A program made the position numbers and the translations under genes. Below the pieces are notes generated by a model. The model saw only the letters and a list, made by a program, of their open reading frames with translations, searched no databases and was not told where the DNA came from. Below are positions 1 through 5,789 of a DNA stretch of 6,034 nt, in pieces. The DNA is from Rhodoferax sp. (GTDB taxonomy: Bacteria; Pseudomonadota; Gammaproteobacteria; Burkholderiales; Burkholderiaceae_C). The stretch covers positions 1-6,034 of the forward strand of contig JAQGMQ010000032.1 in NCBI GenBank assembly GCA_028292305.1, given 5' to 3'. Numbering within the stretch: position 1 is the stretch's first letter; each line of letters begins with the position of its first letter.

Positions 1-303
1 GTAGAGCCTTTTCAGCAGCGTCTTCTCGAGCAGCACGCCGAGCGCGCCGACGATCAGCGGCGCGACCACCAGCATCACCCAGAAATTGAGCTTGAACTCG
101 GGGCCCAGCAGCATCGGCAACTGGGTGAAGCCGATCCACGCCAGGAAGGCCGCCACCATGAACTGCGCGCCGTGGGCGAAGTTGATGATGTTGAGCAGGC
201 CGAAGATGATGGCCAGGCCCATGCTGAGCACGGCGTAGAAGCAGCCGTTGATCAGGCCCACCAGCAGCTGCGCCATCAGGGACTGCATCGGAATGTCGAA
301 CAT
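1..303 (-). CDS. livH: Branched-chain amino acid-type ABC transporter permease, LivH family (N-terminal part, runs off the window)
   Basis: This gene should encode an inner-membrane permease subunit of a HAAT-family importer, forming the channel with a LivM partner presumably encoded just beyond the window. Only the first 101 residues are present; the frame is open to base 1. The N-terminus is hydrophobic from about residue 11 and carries the LivH hallmark: a Gly-rich first membrane segment (G16, G20, Y23, G29, FG at 34-35) followed by NFAHG at residues 41-45. A second hydrophobic segment covers about 73-90. The ATG at 303 is preceded by a good Shine-Dalgarno AGGAAA (312-317) with an 8-nt spacer, so this start is preferred over the in-frame Met6. 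It lies 69 nt downstream of the binding-protein gene, and a strong hairpin sits in that gap. Family assignment is firm; the transported substrate is unknown. Confidence 0.92.
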   Translation of the reverse strand, partial: MFDIPMQSLMAQLLVGLINGCFYAVLSMGLAIIFGLLNIINFAHGAQFMVAAFLAWIGFTQLPMLLGPEFKLNFWVMLVVAPLIVGALGVLLEKTLLKRLY

Positions 304-325
304 GGAGTTTGTTTCCTGCGTGGAA

Positions 326-351
326 CACGCGGCGCCCTCGGGCACCGCGCG
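326..351 (-). promoter_or_regulatory. Intercistronic GC-rich hairpin between the binding-protein gene and livH
   Basis: Read as minus-strand RNA, bases 351-326 fold into a stem of about 11 pairs (two of them G-U) closed by a CGAG tetraloop at 340-337. The stem starts about 20 nt after the binding-protein stop codon and ends 8 nt before the livH Shine-Dalgarno. No U-run follows, so it does not look like a complete intrinsic terminator. By analogy with other binding-protein operons, it may protect the upstream mRNA from 3' exonucleases or cause partial attenuation, so that the binding protein is made in excess over the permease. The fold was worked out by eye; the role is inference. Confidence 0.55.
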
Positions 352-372
352 GGTTGCGGGTTCAGTCGGAAA

Positions 373-1569
373 CTACTTCGAGGCGATCTGGCAGGCCGGG
401 CTGATCGCCGGGTACACGTCGGCACCCTTCAGCACGGTCTTGACCTTGTAGTAGTCCCATGGCACCTTGGATTCGGAAGGCGACTTGACCTGCAGCAACA
501 GCATGTCGTGCACCAGCGCGCCGTCTTCGCGCAGCTTGCCGTGGCGGATCACGGCGTCGTCGATGGTCATCTTGCGCAGCTGGGTCATCACGGCCTTGGC
601 TTCGTCGGTGCCGGCGGCCTGCACCGCCTTCAGGTAGCTGAGCGTGGCCGAATACACGCCGGCCTGGGCGGCGGTGGGCATGCGCTTCTGCTTCTCGAAG
701 AACTTCTTGGACCAGGCGCGCGAGCGGTCGTCGAAGTCCCAGTAGAAGGCTTCGCTCAGGTACATGCCCTGGGCCTTTTCAAGGCCGATGCTGTGCACGT
801 CGGAGATGTAGGTCAGGAGCGGGGCCACCACCTGTTTGCGGGTGATGCCGTATTCGTTGGCCTGCTTGATGGCGTTGACGGTGTCGTTGCCGGCATTCGC
901 CAGCGCGATCACGTCCGCACCCGATGACTGGGCCTTCAGCAGGAACGAGGAGAAGTCGCCGCCGGGGAACGGGTGGCGCGAGCTGCCGACCACCTTGCCG
1001 CCGTCGGCCACGATGACCTCGGTGGCGTCCTTCTCGAGCGAGTGGCCGAAGGTGTAGTCGGCGGTGATGAAGTACCAGCTCTTCTTGCCTTCCTTCACCA
1101 GCGCACGGGCCGTGCCTGCGGCCAGCGCGTAGGTGTTGGTGGTCCACTGCGCGGTGAGCGCGTTGCACTTCTCGCCGAGGATCGCGGTGGCCAGGCCGGC
1201 CGAAGGCATCACGATGCGGTTTTTCTGCTTGGCGATTTCCATCACGGCCAGCGCGGTGGAGGCGGTGGGGAAGTCGGTGACCATGTCGACCTTGCCCTGG
1301 TCGAACCAGCCGCGCGCCAGGTTGGCGGCCACGTCGGGCTTGTTCTGGTGGTCGGCGAAGATCAGCTCCACCGGCTTGCCCAGCACCTTGCCGCCCATCT
1401 CTTCGATGGCCAGGCGGGCCGCCGTCACCGAGCCCTGGCCCGACAGGTCGGAGTAGATGCCCGAAAGATCGTTCAGCACGCCGATCTTGACGACGTCGTC
1501 GCTGACCTGCGCATGGGCGGCCAGGGCTGCGCAGGCGGCCAGGGCGACGGAGAGTTTCTTGAAATGCAT
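373..1569 (-). CDS. Periplasmic ABC transporter substrate-binding protein, type-1 fold (LivK-like, Peripla_BP_6)
   Basis: This 398-residue protein should capture the substrate in the periplasm and deliver it to the LivH/LivM channel. The ATG at 1569 is chosen over an upstream in-frame TTG at 1617 because GGAG lies at 1576-1579 with a 6-nt spacer and the resulting N-terminus is a clean Sec signal peptide: MHFKK, a hydrophobic core at about residues 6-18, and an AHA-Q cleavage site after residue 20. The mature chain starts with VVKIGVLNDLSG (26-37), the usual first beta strand and ligand loop of this fold. ADHQNKPD (72-79) and FPGGDFSSFL (201-210) are also typical. Two cysteines, C135 and C393, are the only ones in the mature protein and could form a disulfide. 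It is complete, follows livF and precedes livH. The family is clear. The ligand is not, although the neighbouring dehydrogenase suggests an amino or imino acid. Confidence 0.93.
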   Translation of the reverse strand: MHFKKLSVALAACAALAAHAQVSDDVVKIGVLNDLSGIYSDLSGQGSVTAARLAIEEMGGKVLGKPVELIFADHQNKPDVAANLARGWFDQGKVDMVTDFPTASTALAVMEIAKQKNRIVMPSAGLATAILGEKCNALTAQWTTNTYALAAGTARALVKEGKKSWYFITADYTFGHSLEKDATEVIVADGGKVVGSSRHPFPGGDFSSFLLKAQSSGADVIALANAGNDTVNAIKQANEYGITRKQVVAPLLTYISDVHSIGLEKAQGMYLSEAFYWDFDDRSRAWSKKFFEKQKRMPTAAQAGVYSATLSYLKAVQAAGTDEAKAVMTQLRKMTIDDAVIRHGKLREDGALVHDMLLLQVKSPSESKVPWDYYKVKTVLKGADVYPAISPACQIASK

Positions 1570-1638
1570 GGAGGACTCCAGAGGTTGAAGGAAAGAGCAA
1601 ATAGGGAAGCGGAACAAGGGAACAGCAGCAGGAAAAAT
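1570..1638 (-). other. Pyrimidine-rich untranslated leader between livF and the binding-protein gene
   Basis: This 69-nt gap is about 80% pyrimidine on the transcribed-sense (minus) strand, clearly unlike the flanking GC-rich coding DNA. It ends in the binding-protein ribosome site GGAG (1576-1579). Apart from the short GGAG/CTCC inverted repeat around that site, I see no stable hairpin. I cannot identify a convincing -35/-10 pair, although a weak or non-sigma70 promoter cannot be excluded. A C/U-rich unstructured leader would leave the ribosome site open and could favour strong translation of the binding protein. That function is inference. Confidence 0.4.
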
Positions 1639-2346
1639 TCAGATGCCGAGCAGTTCGTCCAGGCGGCTTTGCTTGGCGGCTACTTCTGAGGCGGCGATCG
1701 TCTCCACCACACGTCCGTGTTCGATCACGTAATGCCGGTCGGCCAGGTGTTTGGCGAAGCGGAAGTTCTGCTCCACCAGCACCAGCGTGAAGCCCCGGGC
1801 CTTGAGTTCGCGGATCACCTGGCCGAGCTTTTGCACGATGACCGGTGCCAGGCCTTCGGTGATCTCGTCGAGCAGCAGGATGTTGGCGCCGGTGCGCAGG
1901 ATGCGGGCCATGGCCAGCATCTGCTGCTCGCCACCCGACAGCCGTGTGCCGGGGCTGTGGGCGCGTTCCTTCAGGTTGGGGAACATGCCGTAGATTTGGT
2001 CGAGCGACATGCCGCCTTCGCCCACCTTGGGCAGCAGCAGCAGGTTTTCTTCTGCCGTGAGCGACGCGTAGATGCCGCGCTCTTCGGGGCAATAACCCAG
2101 GCCCAGCCGCGCGATGCGGTGCGACGGCATGGCGATGGTTTCCTTGCCCGCCACGGTGATCGAGCCGGTGCGTTTGCCCACCAGGCCGAGGATGGCGCGC
2201 AGGGTCGAGGTGCGGCCTGCGCCGTTGCGGCCCAGCAGCGTCACGCATTCACCGGCCTTCACTTCGAGGTCGATGCCCTGCAGCACGTGCGACTCGCCAT
2301 ACCAGGCGTTCAGGTCCTTGATCGACAGCACGACTTTTTCAGACAT
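1639..2346 (-). CDS. livF: Branched-chain amino acid-type ABC transporter ATP-binding protein, LivF family
   Basis: This 235-residue cytoplasmic ATPase pairs with LivG to drive the importer, and its length is normal for LivF. The ATG at 2346 follows a very strong ribosome site at 2349-2360; an upstream in-frame start at 2412 is rejected. Visible motifs are Walker A GRNGAGRTS (39-47), CPEERGIY at the Q-loop position (86-93), signature LSGGEQQ (136-142), Walker B ILLLDE (156-161) and VEQN (191-194) at the switch-histidine position. The Walker A lysine is replaced by arginine (R45, codon CGC), and Gln stands in place of the switch His. The VEQN and PE features are usual for LivF; the K-to-R change is less standard, and I believe it recurs in some Burkholderiales homologues but could not check. 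The gene overlaps livG by 8 nt, which implies coupled translation. Identity is secure; whether R45 abolishes hydrolysis at this site is open. Confidence 0.93.
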   Translation of the reverse strand: MSEKVVLSIKDLNAWYGESHVLQGIDLEVKAGECVTLLGRNGAGRTSTLRAILGLVGKRTGSITVAGKETIAMPSHRIARLGLGYCPEERGIYASLTAEENLLLLPKVGEGGMSLDQIYGMFPNLKERAHSPGTRLSGGEQQMLAMARILRTGANILLLDEITEGLAPVIVQKLGQVIRELKARGFTLVLVEQNFRFAKHLADRHYVIEHGRVVETIAASEVAAKQSRLDELLGI

Positions 2347-3106
2347 GGCCTTCCTCCTCCTCGGTGCCCATGTAGGCCTCGCGCACGGCCGGGTCGACCG
2401 AAACTTGCGCATACGGCCCCTCGGCCAGGATCTCGCCGCGTTGCAGCACGGTGATGGTGTCGCAGATATCGGCCACCACCTTCATGTTGTGTTCGACCAT
2501 CAGCACGGTGCGGTGCGCCGACACCTGCTTGATTAGGTCCTTGACGCGGTCCACGTCCTCGTGGCCCATGCCCTGCGTGGGCTCATCGAGCAGCAGCAGC
2601 TCGGGGTCGAGCGCCAGCGTGGTGGCGATCTCCAGCGTGCGTTTGCGGCCATAGGGCAGGTCGCCGGCCAGCAGCTGGGCCGCCTGGGCCAGGCCGACCT
2701 GTTCGAGCAGCGCCATTGCGGCCGGGTCGAGCGTACGCAGCGCGGCCACCGGCTGCCAGAAGCGGTAGTCGAGGCCGGCCTTGCGCTGCAGCGCGATCTT
2801 CACGTTTTCGAGCACGCTGAGCTGGGGGAACACCGCCGAGATCTGGAACGAGCGCACGATGCCGCGGCGCGCTGTCTGCGCCGGCTTTTCGGCGGTGATG
2901 TCGATGCCGTTGAAATGGATGCTGCCCGCGCTCGGCGTGTGGAACTTGGTGAGCAGGTTGAAGACGGTGGTCTTGCCGGCGCCGTTCGGGCCGATCAGCG
3001 CGTGGATCGCACCGCGCCGCACCCGCAGGTCGACGTCGCGCACCGCCATGAAACCGCGGAACTCCTTGCTGAGCCCTTTAGTTTCGAGAATGAATTCAGA
3101 CGCCAT
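2339..3106 (-). CDS. livG: Branched-chain amino acid-type ABC transporter ATP-binding protein, LivG family
   Basis: This 255-residue cytoplasmic ATPase is the partner of LivF. Motifs in order are canonical Walker A GPNGAGKTT (39-47), Q-loop SFQ (86-88), an unusual signature LPYGRKRTLEIA (150-161) in place of LSxGQ, Walker B LLLLDEP (170-176) followed by TQGMGHED, and switch histidine VEHN (204-207, H206). The C-terminal region ends with a run of four glutamates whose codons form the livF ribosome site. The ATG at 3106 is preferred over the TTG at 3121 because GAGGA at 3115-3119 lies 8 nt upstream of it, and the protein then starts at a normal LivG N-terminus. The gene overlaps the upstream dehydrogenase gene by 11 nt, tying oxidation and transport functions into one transcript. 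Confidence 0.94.
   Translation of the reverse strand: MASEFILETKGLSKEFRGFMAVRDVDLRVRRGAIHALIGPNGAGKTTVFNLLTKFHTPSAGSIHFNGIDITAEKPAQTARRGIVRSFQISAVFPQLSVLENVKIALQRKAGLDYRFWQPVAALRTLDPAAMALLEQVGLAQAAQLLAGDLPYGRKRTLEIATTLALDPELLLLDEPTQGMGHEDVDRVKDLIKQVSAHRTVLMVEHNMKVVADICDTITVLQRGEILAEGPYAQVSVDPAVREAYMGTEEEEGHV
2349..2360 (-). promoter_or_regulatory. Ribosome binding site of livF, built from the Glu codons at the end of livG
   Basis: On the minus strand this reads GGAGGAGGAAGG just upstream of the livF ATG (2346). It is an extended, redundant match to the anti-Shine-Dalgarno sequence. The same bases encode most of the Glu-rich tail of LivG, so the coding and ribosome-binding roles overlap. It fixes the livF start at 2346. 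Confidence 0.8.
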
Positions 3107-4400
3107 GCGCGATGTCCTCAATGGGTGAATTGGAATGGAGTGCCGTCAGCGTTCCCACGCGCACCGGCGACAGCGGCACGCGCGGCGCCGGCGTCGCCCA
3201 GCCGAACATGAATTGCGTGGCCGCGCCGCAGACCCGGCCCTGGCAGGCGCCCATGCCGCAGCGGGTGTGCAGCTTGGCGTCGGTCCAGCCGCTGCGCGCG
3301 GACAGCGCGGCCTGGGCCACGTCTTCGCAGCGGCAGACCAGGGTGTCGGGGGCGGCCAGCTGGCGCAGGCCGTCGGCCAGGGCAAAGTGGCGGTGCAGGC
3401 GGTCGGCAAAGTCTTGCCAGCTGGCCAGTTGCGGCTGCAGCGCGGCCACTGCGGCCAGGTTGCCGACGGCGGCGTGGCCGGCCATGGCGCCTTGCACCAG
3501 TGCGCGTTCGCTGCCGCCCACGCCGGTGTTCTCGCCCGCGGCAAAGATACCGGGCACGCTGGTGGCCTGGCTGGCGTCCACCGCCAGCGCCGACACGCCA
3601 TGCCGCACGGTCAGCGCACAGCCCAGCAGTTGGCCGAGTTCGGTATTGGGCACCAGGCCGAAGCCGCAGGCAATGCGCTCGCAGGCGATGTCCTCCACCG
3701 TGCCATCGGCTCTTCGCAAGCGGGCCGAGGCCACCCGGCCCTGGCCGGTTGCCTCGGTGATGTGGCTGCCTGTGCGGTAGGCCGTGCTCAGCAAACCCAG
3801 GGACTGCACGGCCTTGCCGGGCCAGCGCGCGAGCCGCAGCGCAAAACCCGCCACGGCACCGAACGCGGCCTGTTCGGCGATGCGCAGCACCTGGGCGCCA
3901 GCCTTCCTGGCGGTGGCGGCGGCGGCCAGCAATAGCGGGCCGCTGCCGGCGACCACGATGCGTTCACCCGCCACCGGCAGGCCTGATTTGACCAGCGCCT
4001 GCAGTGCGCCGGCCCCGGTGACGCCGGGCAGCGTCCAGCCGGGGAACGGCAGCAGCAACTCGCGGGCGCCGGTGCACAGGATGAGTTGCTGCCAGCCCAT
4101 GCGCCAGCCGCGTTCGGCGTTTTCCAGCAGCAGTTCGTGCGGGCCGGTGGCGGCCACCACCTTGGTGCCGCTGACGACGCGGATGTTGGCGCAACGGGCC
4201 ATGGCGTTGCGTCGCTGGAGTGCGGCAACCGGCAGGTCGGCGCCAGGGCCGTCGCGCCAGATCTGGCCGCCGGGCACGGGGTTGTCGTCGATCACGACGA
4301 TGCTGGCGCCGCTCGGTGCGGCGGCCAATGCGGCGGCCATGCCGGCCGGGCCGGCGCCGATGACCAGCAGGTCGCAGTGTTCGAGGGAAGCGGTGTTCAT
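3096..4400 (-). CDS. FAD-dependent oxidoreductase with C-terminal BFD-like [2Fe-2S] domain; HcnB / opine oxidase A / D-hydroxyproline dehydrogenase-type subunit
   Basis: This 434-residue protein looks like the electron-relay subunit of a multi-subunit dehydrogenase. It opens with a Rossmann dinucleotide loop GAGPAG (15-20), then IDDNPVPGGQIWR (37-49), CTGARE (109-114) and a second nucleotide loop, VVAGSGPLLLAA (149-160), a layout shared with pyridine-nucleotide-disulfide oxidoreductases. The C-terminal part carries CRCEDV (C356, C358) and TRCGMGACQGRVC (C381, C386, C391), the bacterioferritin-associated-ferredoxin-like cluster seen in HcnB, OoxA/NoxA, LhpE-type subunits and sarcosine oxidase alpha. 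The ATG at 4400 overlaps the TGA of the [2Fe-2S] gene as ATGA. An in-frame extension up to 4715 exists, but it reads through that gene and lacks family features, so I discard it. No strong ribosome site is visible, so translation is probably coupled. The family is clear; the substrate of the complex is not. Confidence 0.9.
   Translation of the reverse strand: MNTASLEHCDLLVIGAGPAGMAAALAAAPSGASIVVIDDNPVPGGQIWRDGPGADLPVAALQRRNAMARCANIRVVSGTKVVAATGPHELLLENAERGWRMGWQQLILCTGARELLLPFPGWTLPGVTGAGALQALVKSGLPVAGERIVVAGSGPLLLAAAATARKAGAQVLRIAEQAAFGAVAGFALRLARWPGKAVQSLGLLSTAYRTGSHITEATGQGRVASARLRRADGTVEDIACERIACGFGLVPNTELGQLLGCALTVRHGVSALAVDASQATSVPGIFAAGENTGVGGSERALVQGAMAGHAAVGNLAAVAALQPQLASWQDFADRLHRHFALADGLRQLAAPDTLVCRCEDVAQAALSARSGWTDAKLHTRCGMGACQGRVCGAATQFMFGWATPAPRVPLSPVRVGTLTALHSNSPIEDIAHGV
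3115..3119 (-). promoter_or_regulatory. Ribosome binding site of livG, inside the end of the dehydrogenase gene
   Basis: GAGGA on the minus strand lies 8 nt upstream of the livG ATG (3106), within the last codons of the preceding gene. It decides the livG start against the TTG at 3121, which overlaps the site itself. Confidence 0.75.
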
Positions 4401-4681
4401 GCGCTGGTGTCCACGGCCATGCCGTCGGTGCAATGGGTCTGGCAGGCCAGGCGGCGGCGGCCGTCGATCAGCACCCGGCATTCCTGGCAGATGCCCATGC
4501 CGCACAAGGGCGCACGCGGTTCGTGGGTGACGGACCGGCGCGTGATGCCGAGGCCCGCGGGCCGCGCGATGCGCAGCGCCGCGGCCACCGAGGTGCCGGC
4601 GGCCACGCGCACGGCGTGGCCGTCGATCTGCAATTGCACGCTGTGTTGCACGGTGTGTTGCACCGGGTCTGGGGTATTCAT
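4397..4681 (-). CDS. (2Fe-2S)-binding ferredoxin-like subunit, HcnA / D-hydroxyproline dehydrogenase small-subunit type
   Basis: This 94-residue protein is the small iron-sulfur subunit of the dehydrogenase. The plant-ferredoxin-type ligands are visible as C60-x4-C65-x2-C68 in LCGMGICQECRVLIDG (59-74), with C80 as the fourth ligand in LACQTHC; C84 is an extra cysteine. This short beta-grasp form, with the CGMGxCxEC signature, is typical of proteins encoded beside HcnB-like and DAO-type subunits. The ATG at 4681 overlaps the TGA of the DAO gene (ATGA), and the stop overlaps the next ATG in the same way, so all three subunits are probably translated in a coupled, near-stoichiometric manner. A longer in-frame reading to 4825 runs through the DAO gene and is rejected. 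The first 16 residues include a short VQH repeat encoded by a tandem DNA repeat, and this part is probably not part of the fold. Confidence 0.9.
   Translation of the reverse strand: MNTPDPVQHTVQHSVQLQIDGHAVRVAAGTSVAAALRIARPAGLGITRRSVTHEPRAPLCGMGICQECRVLIDGRRRLACQTHCTDGMAVDTSA
4634..4663. repeat. Short 12-bp tandem repeat (2.5 copies) in the [2Fe-2S] subunit gene
   Basis: TTGCAC recurs at 4634, 4646 and 4658, exactly 12 bp apart. The first two full units (ttgcacgctgtg and ttgcacggtgtg) differ at one base. In the protein this gives VQHT-VQHS-VQ near the N-terminus. The 12-bp period keeps the frame, so a gain or loss of a unit would only change the length of the N-terminal tail. Confidence 0.75.
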
Positions 4682-5784
4682 GCCGTGGCCATTTCGGTGA
4701 AGCGTTGCGCGGCATAGGGCGCGGGGTCGAGCGGCGGCGTGGCGCCCGTCATCAGCGCGGCCAGCAGTGCTGCCGTGCCGGTGGCGGTGGTGACCCCCAG
4801 GCCTTCGTGGCCCACGGCCAGCCACAGGCCTTCGCGCGCGGGATGCGGGCCGACGATGGGCAGGCTGTCGGGCGTGGCCGCGCGCAGGCCGGTCCAGCTG
4901 CGGATGGCGTTGATGTCGGCCAGGCCGGGCACGTAGGCAATCGCGCGCTGCAGCATCTGCGCCAGCATGTCGGCATCGATGGACAGGTCGGTGGTGTCGA
5001 ACTGGCGCGACGAGCCGATCAGCAACTGGCCCGTGGGCCGGGGCTGCAGGTTGAAGGCCACGGACGGGCCTTCGTTGTGGTGGGCGCTGGTCACATAGCC
5101 CAGCTCCACCAGCTGGTGCTGCACGGTGCCGGGGTAGCGGTCGGTGATCAGCAGGTGGCCCTTCTTGGGGCGGATCGGCAGGCCGGGGCAGAGTGTGGTG
5201 GCGTGGATGCCATTGGCCAGCACGGTCTGCGACGCGCGGCGCTGGCTGCCGTCGGCCAGCCGCACGGCATCGCCGTCGATGGCCAGCACCTCGGCGTGTT
5301 CGAAAGCAATGTGCTTGCCGCCGTCGGCCAGCAGCCAGCGCGCGGCGTTGGGGGCGTAGAGGATGCCGTCGCCGGTGACTTCGAGCCCGCCGTGCAGGCC
5401 GCTGCGCAGCGCTGGTTCGGCGCTGGCCAGTTCAGCCGCGGTGAGCAGCCGGCAGGCGATGCCGTGTCGCCGCAGGCTTTGGTATTTGTCTTCAGCGGCT
5501 GACATCTCGGCCGCATCGGCTGCGATCCACAGCGTGCCGCAGGGGCTGAACGCGCAGTCGGCGGTGAGCCGCGGCGCCAGTGCGCGCCACAGCGCCAGCG
5601 AATGCTGGCTCAGGGCCAGTTCAGCCGGGTTGTCGTCCATCACCACCAGGTGGCCCATGCCCGCGCCGGTGGCGCCGCCGCGCTGGGCGTCGAGCACCAG
5701 CACCTGGCGGCCGGCCGCGGCCAGCGCATGGGCGCAGGCCGCGCCGACGATGCCGGCACCGATGACGATCACGTCGGCGTGCAT
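4678..5784 (-). CDS. FAD-dependent oxidoreductase of the DAO family; likely catalytic subunit of an amino/imino acid dehydrogenase (HcnC / OoxB / D-hydroxyproline dehydrogenase type)
   Basis: This 368-residue protein is the probable catalytic subunit, oxidising a C-N bond of an amino or imino acid with FAD. The N-terminal ADP-binding loop is GAGIVG (9-14) in VIVIGAGIVGAACAHAL, followed by VLVLDAQ with an acidic residue at the end of the second strand. Further family marks are RPKKGHLL in the middle, and GLRAATPDSLPIVGP and GHEGLGVTTATG near the C-terminus, where the FAD isoalloxazine/ribityl region is normally held. Related families are glycine oxidase ThiO, HcnC, opine oxidase B and D-hydroxyproline dehydrogenase. 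The ATG at 5784 starts right at the first beta strand and is preferred over a TTG at 5808; its ribosome site is weak (GGAA close to the start). It follows the upstream binding-protein gene by 31 nt and overlaps the [2Fe-2S] gene by 4 nt. I see no signal peptide, so it is probably cytoplasmic or on the inner face of the membrane. Confidence 0.9.
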   Translation of the reverse strand: MHADVIVIGAGIVGAACAHALAAAGRQVLVLDAQRGGATGAGMGHLVVMDDNPAELALSQHSLALWRALAPRLTADCAFSPCGTLWIAADAAEMSAAEDKYQSLRRHGIACRLLTAAELASAEPALRSGLHGGLEVTGDGILYAPNAARWLLADGGKHIAFEHAEVLAIDGDAVRLADGSQRRASQTVLANGIHATTLCPGLPIRPKKGHLLITDRYPGTVQHQLVELGYVTSAHHNEGPSVAFNLQPRPTGQLLIGSSRQFDTTDLSIDADMLAQMLQRAIAYVPGLADINAIRSWTGLRAATPDSLPIVGPHPAREGLWLAVGHEGLGVTTATGTAALLAALMTGATPPLDPAPYAAQRFTEMATA

Positions 5785-5789
5785 GGGGT

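Noticed and set aside
326..351. Intrinsic transcription terminator after the binding-protein gene
   Set aside because: The hairpin has no downstream U-tract on the transcribed strand, and livH follows directly with its own ribosome site, so complete termination is unlikely.
1531..1542. Possible lipobox LAAC (residues 10-13) in the binding-protein signal peptide
   Set aside because: It would leave only 12 residues before the Cys, short for a lipoprotein signal, and a clean signal peptidase I site (AHA-Q) follows at residue 20. Gram-negative binding proteins of this family are normally soluble.
779..2248. A 489-residue minus-strand open frame spanning livF and the binding-protein gene
   Set aside because: It is in another frame of two genes with clear family motifs, crosses their gap, and is Arg/Pro/His/Gly-rich without any recognisable domain. 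It is a shadow of high-GC coding DNA.
3135..3935. Long plus-strand open frames, for example this 266-residue one and others at 172-927, 973-1689, 1717-2454 and 4705-5502
   Set aside because: All lie antisense to well-supported genes, have biased low-complexity composition and show no family motifs. They result from the rarity of stop codons in GC-rich antisense frames.
3096..4715. A 539-residue version of the FAD/BFD-like subunit starting at 4715
   Set aside because: The extra 105 residues read through the [2Fe-2S] gene in another frame and are Arg/Pro/His-rich. The dinucleotide loop sits correctly near the N-terminus only with the ATG at 4400.
4397..4825. A 142-residue version of the [2Fe-2S] protein starting at 4825
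   Set aside because: The extension overlaps the DAO-type gene out of frame and looks like shadow coding. The ATGA overlap at 4681 is the standard coupled start.
3096..5784. Annotation of the trio as hydrogen cyanide synthase hcnABC
   Set aside because: The architecture is shared by several enzymes. The gene order differs from hcnABC, and coupling to an amino acid importer points to catabolism. The motifs seen do not discriminate between substrates.
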